IMG/VR virus record: IMGVR_UViG_3300031759_000117
Span: 1 to 28,742 of that record
Length of the DNA: 28,742 bases
Source of the DNA: a virus
Direction: 5' to 3' (one strand)
This document shows positions 14,720 through 22,054 of this stretch, one piece after another (the first letter of the stretch is position 1; each line of letters begins with the position of its first letter). Both the position numbers and the translations under genes were made by a program. Below the pieces are notes generated by a model, which saw only the letters and a program-made list of their open reading frames with translations, did not search any database and was not told the DNA's origin.

Positions 14720-15628
14720 ATGCTGAATACCAGAATCAACTACCCCGTCAACACGGGATCGAACATCGTCACCGCGACCGAGCTGGAAGTCCTCAACGAC
14801 CAGGCTCTCTTGTTCGGCACCGGCCCGAACAACGCGGACATTTCGCTTACCGCGCTTGCCGCGCCCGGCGGCATCGCCGTCGGCCAGCTCGGCACCGCGG
14901 GCGCAACGTCGTATACATATGTGGTGGCCGACACCTCCGCGCTCGGCAGCGCGCCGTCCGCCGGAACCACCACCGCCACCGGCAACGCCACGCTCACCCC
15001 CGCGAACGCGAACGTGATCACGTGGACCGGGATCGTCGGGCACACGTACAACGTGTACCGCTCGGCTTCCGCCGGCACGCCTTCCGGCCTAGGATTCATC
15101 GGCACGGTTACGGTTACCGCCGTCGCCGCTCTCGGATCAACCGCGCCGAATACGCAGCTCGCGTCCCTCACCGATACCGGCATCGTCGCCACGCTCAACG
15201 TCCCCACGGTAAACACCACGGGCGCGCTGGGCCTGGCCGGGCCGCTTTTCTGTGCCAGCGTGCTTCTATCGCTCGGCACGCCGCAAACCGTCACCAACAC
15301 GGGCGCGGCCACTTTCACGGTCGCCAACATGGCCACCGCGATGCTGATTCGCGCGGGCGCCACCGGCTCCGCCGTCTCGGACGTGACGCCCACCGCGGCC
15401 GCTCTTGTGGCTGCGTTCCCCGGCGTCAAGGCAGGCCAGAGCTTCAAGTTCTGGTTCAAAAACACGACGGGATTCAACGTGTCGCTTACCGGCGGCGCGG
15501 GCGTAACCGTCGTGGGGACCGCTGTCGTTCCCACCGTCAACACGCGCGACGTGTTGGTGGTTTTCAACAACGTGACTCCGGGCACGGAGTCCGTCAGCGT
15601 GTATACCGGCCAGACGGCCGCGTACTAG
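14720..15628 (+). CDS. Probable capsid decoration or head-associated protein with FN3-like insert (302 aa)
   Basis: AAAGGA at 14706-14711 precedes ATG 14720 by eight bases. Residues 1-55 and 157-302 look like a beta-rich virion protein, ending in a jelly-roll-like stretch (SFKFWFKNTTGFNVSLTGG, then DVLVVFNNVTPGTESVSVY). Residues of about 56-156 form an FN3-like insert with the signature YNVYRSASAGTPSGLGFIG and TDTGI. It lies directly after the major capsid gene and before a strong terminator, where decoration proteins usually lie. The assignment is by position and composition, and a minor spike is the alternative. Confidence 0.6.
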   Translation: MLNTRINYPVNTGSNIVTATELEVLNDQALLFGTGPNNADISLTALAAPGGIAVGQLGTAGATSYTYVVADTSALGSAPSAGTTTATGNATLTPANANVITWTGIVGHTYNVYRSASAGTPSGLGFIGTVTVTAVAALGSTAPNTQLASLTDTGIVATLNVPTVNTTGALGLAGPLFCASVLLSLGTPQTVTNTGAATFTVANMATAMLIRAGATGSAVSDVTPTAAALVAAFPGVKAGQSFKFWFKNTTGFNVSLTGGAGVTVVGTAVVPTVNTRDVLVVFNNVTPGTESVSVYTGQTAAY

Positions 15629-15640
15629 CACATCGCAGCA

Positions 15641-15682
15641 CTGGACATAAGGCCCGTCCGGGTCTTGTGTCCAGGGTTTTTT
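15641..15682 (+). terminator. Strong intrinsic terminator ending the head module
   Basis: CTGGACA (15641-15647) pairs with TGTCCAG (15668-15674), and an inner stem 15651-15655 with 15660-15664 extends it. The run TTTTTT at 15677-15682 follows after two G. It lies 12 bases after the stop of the decoration gene. This is the clearest terminator in the window and separates head genes from the glycosyltransferase cluster. Confidence 0.85.
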
Positions 15683-15701
15683 CGAGCAGAGGGAGGGATC
15701 T

Positions 15702-16847
15702 TTGAAATTTATTTTCTATTCGCCGGACTTCGGCCCCGCGTGGGACTATACGTCGGTCGAGCATGGCCTCGGCGGATCCGAAACGTACCACGTCGAAATG
15801 GCGTTGCGGCTTGCCGCGCGCGGGCACGAAGTCGATAGTTACAACAATCTGGCGGGCGCTGCGTGCGTGCGCGGCGGCGTCCACTGGCGCGATCTGCACA
15901 GCCTCCGCACGATTACGCCGTACGGGGAGCACAAGGGCACGTGGATCATTCAGCGCCAGCCCGAGTTCATCGACCGGCTTGCGTACGACCACCTCCTGGA
16001 TGGTGCGGCGCAGCAAAGGTTCTGGCACGTCTACCACGACGTGGACTACCCCACGGCCACGCTGGAGCGCATGGCGCGGTACGACCGCCTAATCGCGCTG
16101 TCGCCGTTCCACGCGGAGTATCTGCGCAACCAGGAGCACCGCAACGTCTCGGTAGGGCAATCTGGGATCGCGAGTGACCGCATGGAGGCGTTGCCGCACA
16201 GCGATAGCATACGCAACCCCAGACGCCTGATCTATTCGAGCACACCCGATCGCGGCCTGGAGCATCTCCTTAAATCGTTCGCCCGCGCGCGCGAGCAGGT
16301 CGAGGATCTGGAGCTGCACTGCTTTTACGGCTGGGAAGGCTTCGACGCGCGGATCGCCCGCGACGTGACCGGCGAGTGCGCCCGTCAGAAGGCCGCGATT
16401 GTCGAGGGGCTGAAGCAACCCGGCGTTACATGGCACGGGCGCGTCGGCCAGACCGAGCTATGGCGCGAGTTTCTCAAGTCGGGGATCTGGTGCTACCAGA
16501 CCGAGTTCTTCGAGACCGCGTGCATCACCGCGATGGAAGCGCAGGCGCTCGGCGCGGTTCCGATCTTCAATCCGCTCTGGGCATTGCAGGATAACGTGTT
16601 CGCGGGCATCTCCATCGAAGGCGACTGCTGGCGCGACCGCCTGGTCAAAGCGCGCTTCGCTTACGAGATCGTGAAGCTGGCCAGATCTCCGGAAGCGCAG
16701 GAAAACATGCGCGCGGAAATGATGCCCATCGCGCGGGAACGATTCTCGTGGGATCGGGCTTGCGAGCAGTTTGAGGCTATGGCGGCTGAGGATCTGGGGG
16801 AACGCGTTTCGGAGAAACCACAGATAGACACGGATGAACACAGATAA
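15702..16847 (+). CDS. GT4-type (GT-B fold) glycosyltransferase (381 aa)
   Basis: The enzyme would move a sugar from a nucleotide sugar to an acceptor in the cytoplasm. The N-terminal Rossmann half has GLGGSE at 22-27 and the usual LAARGHEV. The C-terminal half has YSSTPDRGLEHLL (178-190) and the EX7E motif at Glu271/Glu279, typical of retaining GT4 enzymes. TTG 15702 is the start, with GGGAGGG at 15691-15697 upstream. The last residues (QIDTDEHR) are encoded by a decamer repeat that seems to have run over the original end. Its place after the capsid cluster, paired with a second glycosyltransferase, suggests glycosylation of virion proteins, but surface-polysaccharide modification in the host is also possible. 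Confidence 0.85.
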   Translation: MKFIFYSPDFGPAWDYTSVEHGLGGSETYHVEMALRLAARGHEVDSYNNLAGAACVRGGVHWRDLHSLRTITPYGEHKGTWIIQRQPEFIDRLAYDHLLDGAAQQRFWHVYHDVDYPTATLERMARYDRLIALSPFHAEYLRNQEHRNVSVGQSGIASDRMEALPHSDSIRNPRRLIYSSTPDRGLEHLLKSFARAREQVEDLELHCFYGWEGFDARIARDVTGECARQKAAIVEGLKQPGVTWHGRVGQTELWREFLKSGIWCYQTEFFETACITAMEAQALGAVPIFNPLWALQDNVFAGISIEGDCWRDRLVKARFAYEIVKLARSPEAQENMRAEMMPIARERFSWDRACEQFEAMAAEDLGERVSEKPQIDTDEHR

Positions 16848-16848
16848 A
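16819..16848 (+). repeat. Three imperfect 10-base repeats overlapping the glycosyltransferase stop
   Basis: CACAGATAGA, CACGGATGAA and CACAGATAAA lie in tandem. This decamer family (CACRGATRRA) is known from intergenic arrays in many soil bacteria. Here it supplies the final codons and the TAA of the enzyme, which points to passage of the gene through a bacterial chromosome. Confidence 0.65.
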
Positions 16849-17075
16849 CGCTGGCGTCCGGGTTAGGTCCCCGGTAGAGCTGACTCCAGCGGCCACGGAC
16901 GCAATCCTAAACCGCCTTCTGTCCCATGTCCTGCCACAGGCATTGGGGGAGCTACTGTGGCCGATGCCCGGCCTACTACTTTTGGGAAGGCTCCCCGCCT
17001 ATCCCATTTCGCAGCCCGCTCGATCCGTCGAGTCCGACGCCAGCGCATCCCAGTATAAGAGTTGAGGGAGAGAAA

Positions 17076-17771
17076 ATGCAACCAATCAGGCGCAAGTGCC
17101 TCGGCACCATCGCGTATATCGGCGTGGGCAACGTGCCCGAGGCGTTCACCTGGTCGATGATCCAGCTCGTACAATTCTGCAACGAGTACGTGTGCGAGCC
17201 GGGCGAGTGGATCCACTTCGACCACGCCGTGAAATCGGGCCAGGTCATGCAGCGGAACATCCTCGCGCAGCGCATGCTGGGCGACTGGATTCTGTACATC
17301 GACTCCGACCACGATTTCGAGCCGGACCTGGCGTACCGCCTGCTCTCGATCTTCGTGGCGCGGCGGCTCGACGTGCTGTCCGCCTTTTACCAGTTTAAAG
17401 AGTACCCGCACCAGCCGATGGCGTGGATGTATCTCAAGGACAAAGAGGGCTATGCGCAAATCGCGAATTGGGATCGCAACCTCACATTGATGAAGACGCA
17501 GGCGACCGGCGCGGGGTGCGTGCTGATCCGGCGCAGCGTGATCGAGCGCTTGGTCACGCACTACGGGGCCGCGCCGTTCGATCCGATCGGCAAGTACTCG
17601 ACGGACGATTTCGACTTCTTCGAACGGTGTAGGCTAGTGGGTATAGAGTGCTGGTGGGCACCGAAGATAGAGTGCCCGCATCTTATGACGCGCGCACTGA
17701 CGGCAGCCGATTACGATCTGGAGTACGTGATGGCGCAGTCGCAACAGGATTTGCAGAAGGTGGCGGCGTGA
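17076..17771 (+). CDS. GT-A-type glycosyltransferase, family 2-like (231 aa)
   Basis: GAGGGAG at 17064-17070 fixes ATG 17076. The key feature is WILYIDSDHDF, with DSD at residues 76-78 as the metal and nucleotide-sugar-binding DXD motif, preceded by an Arg/Asn-rich helix (VMQRNILAQRMLGD). Later segments (GAGCVLIRRSVIERL, then DDFDFFERC and CPHLMTRA) match the acceptor side and a metal-binding His of small GT2-like enzymes found in phages. An in-frame extension back to ATG 16926 encodes a Cys/His cluster (SCHRHWGSYCGRCP) and could be a longer 281-residue form. Otherwise the gap 16848-17075 shows nothing certain. It overlaps the next gene as GTGA. Confidence 0.8.
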   Translation: MQPIRRKCLGTIAYIGVGNVPEAFTWSMIQLVQFCNEYVCEPGEWIHFDHAVKSGQVMQRNILAQRMLGDWILYIDSDHDFEPDLAYRLLSIFVARRLDVLSAFYQFKEYPHQPMAWMYLKDKEGYAQIANWDRNLTLMKTQATGAGCVLIRRSVIERLVTHYGAAPFDPIGKYSTDDFDFFERCRLVGIECWWAPKIECPHLMTRALTAADYDLEYVMAQSQQDLQKVAA

Positions 17772-18064
17772 AGGCTCCCGTGGCAAGCCGTCCGCTCGTT
17801 CTCAAGATGCCGGAGGGCGTCCATGCGCCCGCCCCAGCCTACAAGCCCGCGTATACACTCACGCTCGTAACCAAGCAAATCGACCGCACCACCTGGTGGA
17901 AGAACTGCGACCGCAAGCAGCCCGCGAACGTGTGGTGGTTGACGGGCGGCGGGTTGAATCGGCTGGCGACGGACGTGGAAGTGGATCTCTGGCTACAGTT
18001 GCAAGCGGCCAAGGGGACGTTGGAACCCGCGATGATTCCGAAAGCGGACTGGTTCGAAATATGA
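17768..18064 (+). CDS. Hypothetical protein (98 aa)
   Basis: GTG 17768 overlaps the stop of the glycosyltransferase, so the pair is coupled. The N-terminal third is Pro-rich. The rest has strands and Trp-rich turns (IDRTTWWKNC, then NVWWLTGGGL) and a helix DVEVDLWLQLQAAK. It ends as ATGA with the next gene. The function is unknown. Confidence 0.6.
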   Translation: MKAPVASRPLVLKMPEGVHAPAPAYKPAYTLTLVTKQIDRTTWWKNCDRKQPANVWWLTGGGLNRLATDVEVDLWLQLQAAKGTLEPAMIPKADWFEI

Positions 18065-18213
18065 CCGCGTTTGGCTGGGCGCTTATCGCCGCATTGATCG
18101 CGGCGCTTTTGGCGGGCGCGTTTTGGTCCGGACGCCAGCGGCGACGGCATGACCGGGACGAAGAGATGAAACGCCACGTGCGGTACGAGGATCTTCGGCG
18201 CGGCCTGCACTGA
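18061..18213 (+). CDS. Small single-span membrane protein (50 aa)
   Basis: Residues 3-23 (FGWALIAALIAALLAGAFW) form one membrane helix, followed by a strongly basic stretch (SGRQRRRHDRDEE) that should stay in the cytoplasm. The start is in an ATGA overlap. Size and layout resemble small phage membrane proteins such as pinholins or Rz-like parts, but no lysis enzyme is nearby, so that role is only possible. Confidence 0.6.
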   Translation: MTAFGWALIAALIAALLAGAFWSGRQRRRHDRDEEMKRHVRYEDLRRGLH

Positions 18214-18325
18214 TCTTTCCGTCCTCCAGCGCGCGAATCGCGGCATACCATTCAACTCGATCATGCAAGCGAGCCAAGCCGTCTATAAGCCGGTCAACCC
18301 GTCTCCATTTTTCCTCGGTCGTCAT
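18083..18325 (-). CDS. Minus-strand small helical protein (80 aa)
   Basis: The first 45 residues (TEEKWRRVDRLIDGLARLHD, then RVEWYAAIRALEDGKI) are clearly protein-like and probably a helical hairpin. The remainder is Arg/Pro-rich and overlaps the plus-strand membrane protein, so the functional end may be less constrained. Its ATG shares ATGA with the stop of the minus-strand gene before it (18322-18567), forming a two-gene reverse operon. The function is unknown. Confidence 0.6.
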   Translation of the reverse strand: MTTEEKWRRVDRLIDGLARLHDRVEWYAAIRALEDGKISAGRAEDPRTARGVSSLRPGHAVAAGVRTKTRPPKAPRSMRR

Positions 18326-18567
18326 AGGATCATCCGCAAAGGTATCGCCAACACCGCGACCGATGGCGCGCGGTGCTCGCGGCTCTTCAGTTCGGCTTCG
18401 AACTGGCTTTGATCCTGATCGTCCGCCACCGCCAGGCGCGTGATGTAGCAATGCACCGGGATGCCCCGGTCCGTGACTCCCTCCCAGATGCGCGCTTCGA
18501 TCTCCGCACCGCCGTGCGCTGCCGCGAGGGTCACGATTTTCGTAGTGCTCTCGACCGTGATTTTCAT
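18322..18567 (-). CDS. Minus-strand conserved-type hypothetical protein (81 aa)
   Basis: The protein has strands typical of a small beta domain (KITVESTTKIVTL, ARIWEGVTDRGIPVHCYITR) and ends in a pattern I recall from many short phage proteins (FEAELKSREHRAPSVAVLAI, then PLRMIL). It starts at an ATG that shares the CATG tetranucleotide with the plus-strand connector gene, so the two genes diverge from the same four bases. It heads a two-gene minus-strand operon. The role is unknown. Confidence 0.65.
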   Translation of the reverse strand: MKITVESTTKIVTLAAAHGGAEIEARIWEGVTDRGIPVHCYITRLAVADDQDQSQFEAELKSREHRAPSVAVLAIPLRMIL

Positions 18568-19522
18568 GCAACCCATCATAGCGAGTCTCAATCCGCCCTC
18601 CGCGCTCTCCGGAGGCGCCGCATTTGCGCTCGTTCTGACGGGATCGAATTTCGGCACCGATAGCGTGGTCTTCTGGGGATCCCTGGCGCTGGCCACCAGC
18701 TACGTCTCGGCCACCCAGGTTTCCGCGGCCGTGCCCGCTGCGCTGATCCAGTTCGGCGGAGGCGTACAGATCTCTCTCGCCACCGGCGGCTTCACCAGCC
18801 CGCCCGGCGGCCCCATATTCGGCATCTTGAACGCCCCGACGCTTATCGATCTTTGCACCGTGGGCCAGGTCAAGTCGTGGCTCTCGGCGAACGGCGCGCC
18901 GACGCTCAACGCCGGCGACGACAACAACATCCAGTCGGCCATCACGAGCTGGGGAGCGGAGTTCCTACGGCGCACGGGGAACGAGAATAGCGACGGCTCT
19001 ATTCCGCCTGTGTCGCCCTTTGTGGCGCCCGTGGCCTACAACGAGACCTATGACGGGACCGGGACTACCGAACAGTTCCTACGCCATTTTCCGTGCGTCT
19101 CCGTTCAGCAAGCGATGATCAACGGCGTGGTGATCCCCGGCTCCACCGGCTATGGCGCGCTGGGCTGGCTGATCGCTCCCGGCGGCCGAAGCCTTATCCT
19201 GGTTCCCGGCGGCGCGTACGGCGCCAACGCACCGATCGTCTCGGCGTTCTACTTCTGCTGGGATTTCACGTGGACCAAGGGCGGCCAGCTCAATCGCATG
19301 AACGTCAACATCCAGTACACCGCTGGCTACGCGGCCACGCCGGCGGATGTGACGTTGCTGGCGATTGAGACCGTGGCTCTCACCTATCGGCGGCGGGATT
19401 ACATCGATCAGGCGAGCCAGTCTATGGCGCAGGGCGCGGGCACTACACGGTATCGGGATTGGGAGCTTCCGCCGCACTCGCTGAAGGTGATTCGGGGATA
19501 CGCGCGTCTGGCGGTCGCTTAG
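18566..19522 (+). CDS. gp6-like head-tail connector with N-terminal IPT/TIG domain (318 aa)
   Basis: The C-terminal part (about 92-318) reads like the gp6-type connector that docks under the portal: LCTVGQVKSWLSANG, then DDNNIQSAITSWGAEFLRRTG, followed by a strand-rich region with NETYDGTGTTEQFL and INGVVIPGS. Residues 1-84 form an IPT/TIG-like Ig domain (ASLNPPSALSGGAAFALVLT, GSNFGTDSVVFWG). Joining the two puts an adhesive-type domain at the neck. ATG 18566 fits the domain start. The end overlaps a minus-strand gene by 80 bases. Confidence 0.75.
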   Translation: MQPIIASLNPPSALSGGAAFALVLTGSNFGTDSVVFWGSLALATSYVSATQVSAAVPAALIQFGGGVQISLATGGFTSPPGGPIFGILNAPTLIDLCTVGQVKSWLSANGAPTLNAGDDNNIQSAITSWGAEFLRRTGNENSDGSIPPVSPFVAPVAYNETYDGTGTTEQFLRHFPCVSVQQAMINGVVIPGSTGYGALGWLIAPGGRSLILVPGGAYGANAPIVSAFYFCWDFTWTKGGQLNRMNVNIQYTAGYAATPADVTLLAIETVALTYRRRDYIDQASQSMAQGAGTTRYRDWELPPHSLKVIRGYARLAVA

Positions 19523-19631
19523 GCCAATGCCAGCATGGCCCGTGAACCGGGCAGGTTTTAATTTGGCATTCCGTTGGCCGAATCTCCGGAATATCGGAAA
19601 ATTCGCACCACTCGCACGTCCAAACGATCAT
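19443..19631 (-). CDS. Minus-strand Cys-rich small protein (62 aa)
   Basis: The first 36 residues hold CEWC, a later CQIKTC and HGPCWHW, a plausible zinc site. The C-terminus is Pro/Ala-rich. It starts as ATGA within the stop of the minus-strand gene ahead of it, so both come from one message. It overlaps the end of the connector gene. The function is unknown. Confidence 0.6.
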   Translation of the reverse strand: MIVWTCEWCEFSDIPEIRPTECQIKTCPVHGPCWHWPKRPPDARIPESPSASAAEAPNPDTV

Positions 19632-19846
19632 TGCGCGCTCTCCGACGACGAGTCGTCTTCCAGCGTTTCCGAGTCGGACTCTTCACCGTCCGCGCATGTG
19701 CATGGGACACCTGGAACGCCGAGATCGCAGGCGTCGCACGGTGGGTACTTTGCTCTGAGCCGTTCCAACGCTTCGCGCGCCTCGCGGATTTCCTCCGAAG
19801 ATAAGCGTTGCCGGCGGCGGGTGAGACGGTCCAGACCAAGGCTCAT
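19628..19846 (-). CDS. Minus-strand helical, Cys-bearing protein (72 aa)
   Basis: The N-terminal helix is charged (RRRQRLSSEEIREAREALER), followed by CDACDLGVPGVPCTC, which may bind metal, and an acidic Ser-rich tail (EESDSETLEDDSSSE). ATG 19846 lies only six bases from the start codon of the plus-strand gp10-like gene, so the two leaders overlap fully. It is the first of two coupled minus-strand genes. Confidence 0.65.
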   Translation of the reverse strand: MSLGLDRLTRRRQRLSSEEIREAREALERLRAKYPPCDACDLGVPGVPCTCADGEESDSETLEDDSSSESAQ

Positions 19847-19852
19847 GCTGAC

Positions 19853-20449
19853 ATGGTAAACCTTTCCTTCCAGATCCGCGCCGAGGGCGTCCGCCAGCAA
19901 TTCGATGCGGTCCAGCCGCGCATCGTGGAAGCCGTCCGCCGCACGATGGACGAGCAGCACGTGGCGCAGCAGGCGCGGATCATAGATAAGCTATCGGGCG
20001 AGGTATTGCAGTCGCACACGGGCGAACTGGTGGCCAGCGTTCGGCTGCTGAACGCGGTTATCGACGCGTCGGGTGTCGAAGGCGGCGTCGAGGCTGGCGG
20101 CGGCACCGCGTTCTACGGCAAGTTCTTAGAGGACGGATCGGAGCCGCATATCATCGCGCCCGTGAATGCGAAGGCTCTCGCGTTCTTTCCCTCGGGTTCG
20201 GAAGGCGCGGGGATCGGCAGCGGACCGGTCGCCCAGGCGCTCTATCAGGGGACGCGCGGCGTGAATCGATCGATCAAGCCAGGGAAGGGACCGGCGGCGT
20301 CCGGACTAGGCGGCGTGGTCGTGATGTTCGTGCATCACCCCGGCACGAAGGCCACGCACTTCATGGCAGGCACACAGGACGAAATGAAGGACGAAGAGAT
20401 CGCGGCTTATCAAGAGGCGATCAACGACGCGCTGCAACCGGGCGGTTAG
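19853..20449 (+). CDS. HK97 gp10-like neck/tail-completion protein (198 aa)
   Basis: The protein has the layout of the gp10 family: an N-terminal helix (RQQFDAVQPRIVEAVRRTMD), then TGELVASVRL, FYGKFLEDGSEPHII and a C-terminal HFMAGTQDEM followed by a helix. In HK97 and relatives these proteins sit in the neck between connector and tail. Order supports this: connector before, tail terminator after. The stop TAG overlaps the stop of a minus-strand gene in TTAG. Confidence 0.78.
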   Translation: MVNLSFQIRAEGVRQQFDAVQPRIVEAVRRTMDEQHVAQQARIIDKLSGEVLQSHTGELVASVRLLNAVIDASGVEGGVEAGGGTAFYGKFLEDGSEPHIIAPVNAKALAFFPSGSEGAGIGSGPVAQALYQGTRGVNRSIKPGKGPAASGLGGVVVMFVHHPGTKATHFMAGTQDEMKDEEIAAYQEAINDALQPGG

Positions 20450-20568
20450 CTCAGACTCAGCAGGATCGACGCTCCGCGAATACACCAGACGTGCGTACAG
20501 CGCAGGCAGCGCCACTTGCAGCCGATGAACGGCGGCCCGCAGTAACCCTCCGCCACGGGCGTTATCAT
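20446..20568 (-). CDS. Minus-strand mini-protein with a Cys cluster (40 aa)
   Basis: The frame fills the 160-base gap between two plus-strand genes. It encodes a compact Cys-rich peptide (EGYCGPPFIGCKWRCLRCTH, then VWC) whose CxxC spacing looks like a zinc knuckle. The stop overlaps the stop of the gp10-like gene. The start at 20568 lies 44 bases ahead of the likely start of the next plus-strand gene. It is short but unlike a random frame. Confidence 0.5.
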   Translation of the reverse strand: MITPVAEGYCGPPFIGCKWRCLRCTHVWCIRGASILLSLS

Positions 20569-20611
20569 GCCGACGCTCGCAAGCGGCGTTCTTCCCGACT
20601 CGACCAGCACC

Positions 20612-21085
20612 ATGAATACCTCCCGATCCGCAGTCTCGAAGGCGCTGTTTCAACTCTGCACCCGCGCCTACTCGTTCCAGTATACAGAACGCCGCGGCGA
20701 GGTGCCGATGGACGTTGCCGCGAATGCGCAGCCCGCGTTCTATCTGGTTCGCCCGTTCGAAGATCAGAAGCAGCCGCAGGCCTACGGGCTGGGCAAGTAC
20801 GATCTGCACTACGGCGGGCTCGTGTATCTCTTGCGCGATCAGATCCGCGGCGATCTTCAGTATCTCGACGTGCTCGACGCGATCTTAGACGGCTTCGATA
20901 TCGCGTTTCTGCGCACAAATCCCGACGGCTCGCCTAAGCCTCCGAACGTCCCGCAGATGCTCGTGACCAACGGCACGCCGCTGGTGCAGAACGCGTGGAT
21001 CGACGGGACTGTACACATCATGTCGGGGATTCTCGGGAAGTACACCGCGATCACGATTCCGATTCACGTCATCACCGGGATGTAA
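20612..21085 (+). CDS. Probable tail terminator/completion protein (157 aa)
   Basis: ATG 20612 is preferred because the product then opens with SRSAVSKALFQLCTRA, the usual first helix of this protein group. An in-frame ATG at 20567 would add 15 residues. Further segments (AFYLVRPFEDQKQ, KYDLHYGGLVYLL, YLDVLDAILDGFD) match a mixed alpha/beta tail-terminator fold of about 150 residues that caps the tail tube. It is assigned mainly by order between the gp10-like and tail tube genes. Confidence 0.6.
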   Translation: MNTSRSAVSKALFQLCTRAYSFQYTERRGEVPMDVAANAQPAFYLVRPFEDQKQPQAYGLGKYDLHYGGLVYLLRDQIRGDLQYLDVLDAILDGFDIAFLRTNPDGSPKPPNVPQMLVTNGTPLVQNAWIDGTVHIMSGILGKYTAITIPIHVITGM

Positions 21086-21159
21086 CAGCTTTTTCCGCGC
21101 CTCTCTCCTGTCGGAGCGGCCCTCACGTTTTCAATTTCGCTTCGACAAGGAGACCCATC

Positions 21160-21924
21160 ATGGAAGTACAGTTTGGCATCGGCGGCGCAATGGCCGTCTC
21201 TGTAGGGGGCAACAAGGCCACCCCCGACGTTCCGATTCAACTATTCGCAATCCAGGAAGCCACCGCGGATATCAGCCAAAAGCTGGTCGCCCTCATGGGG
21301 CAGTTCAAAGGTCCGGACGACGTGGCGCCCTCGGATATGAAGATCACGGGCAAGTGCGGCTTCGGCCACCTCGATGTGAACACTTACAACGCGCTGATGT
21401 TCGGCGAGACGATCACGACCGGCCTTACTGTCTCGGTCCCCATTCCCGGAATCCAGACCACCATCGGAGCGACCGTTACCCCGACCGTGCCCAACACCGG
21501 AACGTGGATCAAGGATGGCGGTGTGTTCTATTCCGCCACGGGGCAGCCCTTGAAGCGCGTCGCCTCGTCGCCGAGTACGGGGCAGTACGCGGTCTCGACG
21601 GGCACGTATACATTCAACACGGCGGAGCCGGCGGTGGCCGCGCAGTTCTATTTCGTATACACGGAAGCGGCCGGCCAGACCCTCACTGTGACCAATCGCC
21701 TGCAGGGCTACGGCCCGGTCTTCGAGCTGTATCTCTCGATGCCCTATTCGCAGTTCCAGGGGCTCACCACCAACCAGAACGGGCTGCACATCTACCAGGC
21801 GCGCTTCAGCAAAACGAGTTTCCCGCTGAAACGCGACGCCTATGTGCTCTCGGATTTCGAATTCGAGGCGTACCCCAACGCGGCGGGCAACTGGTTCGAT
21901 TTCTTCGAGGCGGACTCGTTCTAA
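21160..21924 (+). CDS. Probable major tail tube protein (254 aa)
   Basis: AAGGAG at 21147-21152 gives a clear start. The beta-rich sequence without Cys-rich or enzymatic motifs, the segment DISQKLVALMGQFKGPDD, and the C-terminal DFEFEAYPNAAGNWFDF fit tube subunits that stack in hexamers along the tail. The gene lies between the tail terminator and the tail chaperones, the standard place. There is no sheath gene next to it, hence a siphovirus tail. Confidence 0.72.
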   Translation: MEVQFGIGGAMAVSVGGNKATPDVPIQLFAIQEATADISQKLVALMGQFKGPDDVAPSDMKITGKCGFGHLDVNTYNALMFGETITTGLTVSVPIPGIQTTIGATVTPTVPNTGTWIKDGGVFYSATGQPLKRVASSPSTGQYAVSTGTYTFNTAEPAVAAQFYFVYTEAAGQTLTVTNRLQGYGPVFELYLSMPYSQFQGLTTNQNGLHIYQARFSKTSFPLKRDAYVLSDFEFEAYPNAAGNWFDFFEADSF

Positions 21925-21989
21925 GGAAGACAGCGCCGCTTTGTTTCAGTGAGCAGCACCGGGACACTAAGCCGGGATGTTTGTCACGT

Positions 21990-22006
21990 GCCGAAGTCTC
22001 TTCGGC
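21990..22006 (+). promoter_or_regulatory. Small hairpin before the tail chaperone
   Basis: Seven pairs (21990-21996 with 22000-22006) with a TCT loop lie 66 bases after the tube gene. No T run follows. It may lower expression from the abundant tube message into the chaperone gene. Confidence 0.4.
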
Positions 22007-22054
22007 CACCATACGCGGCGCTTCGATTCCAACATACCAAAACAGGGAGTGATC

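Noticed and set aside
14536-14739. Reverse-strand frame in the capsid-decoration gap, as another minus-strand small gene
   Set aside because: Unlike the accepted minus-strand genes it has no natural-looking residue pattern and no ribosome site.
16863-17075. Leu-rich plus-strand frame ending just before the GT2-like gene
   Set aside because: It has no start codon at its beginning, low-complexity content, and conflicts with the Cys/His frame in the same place.
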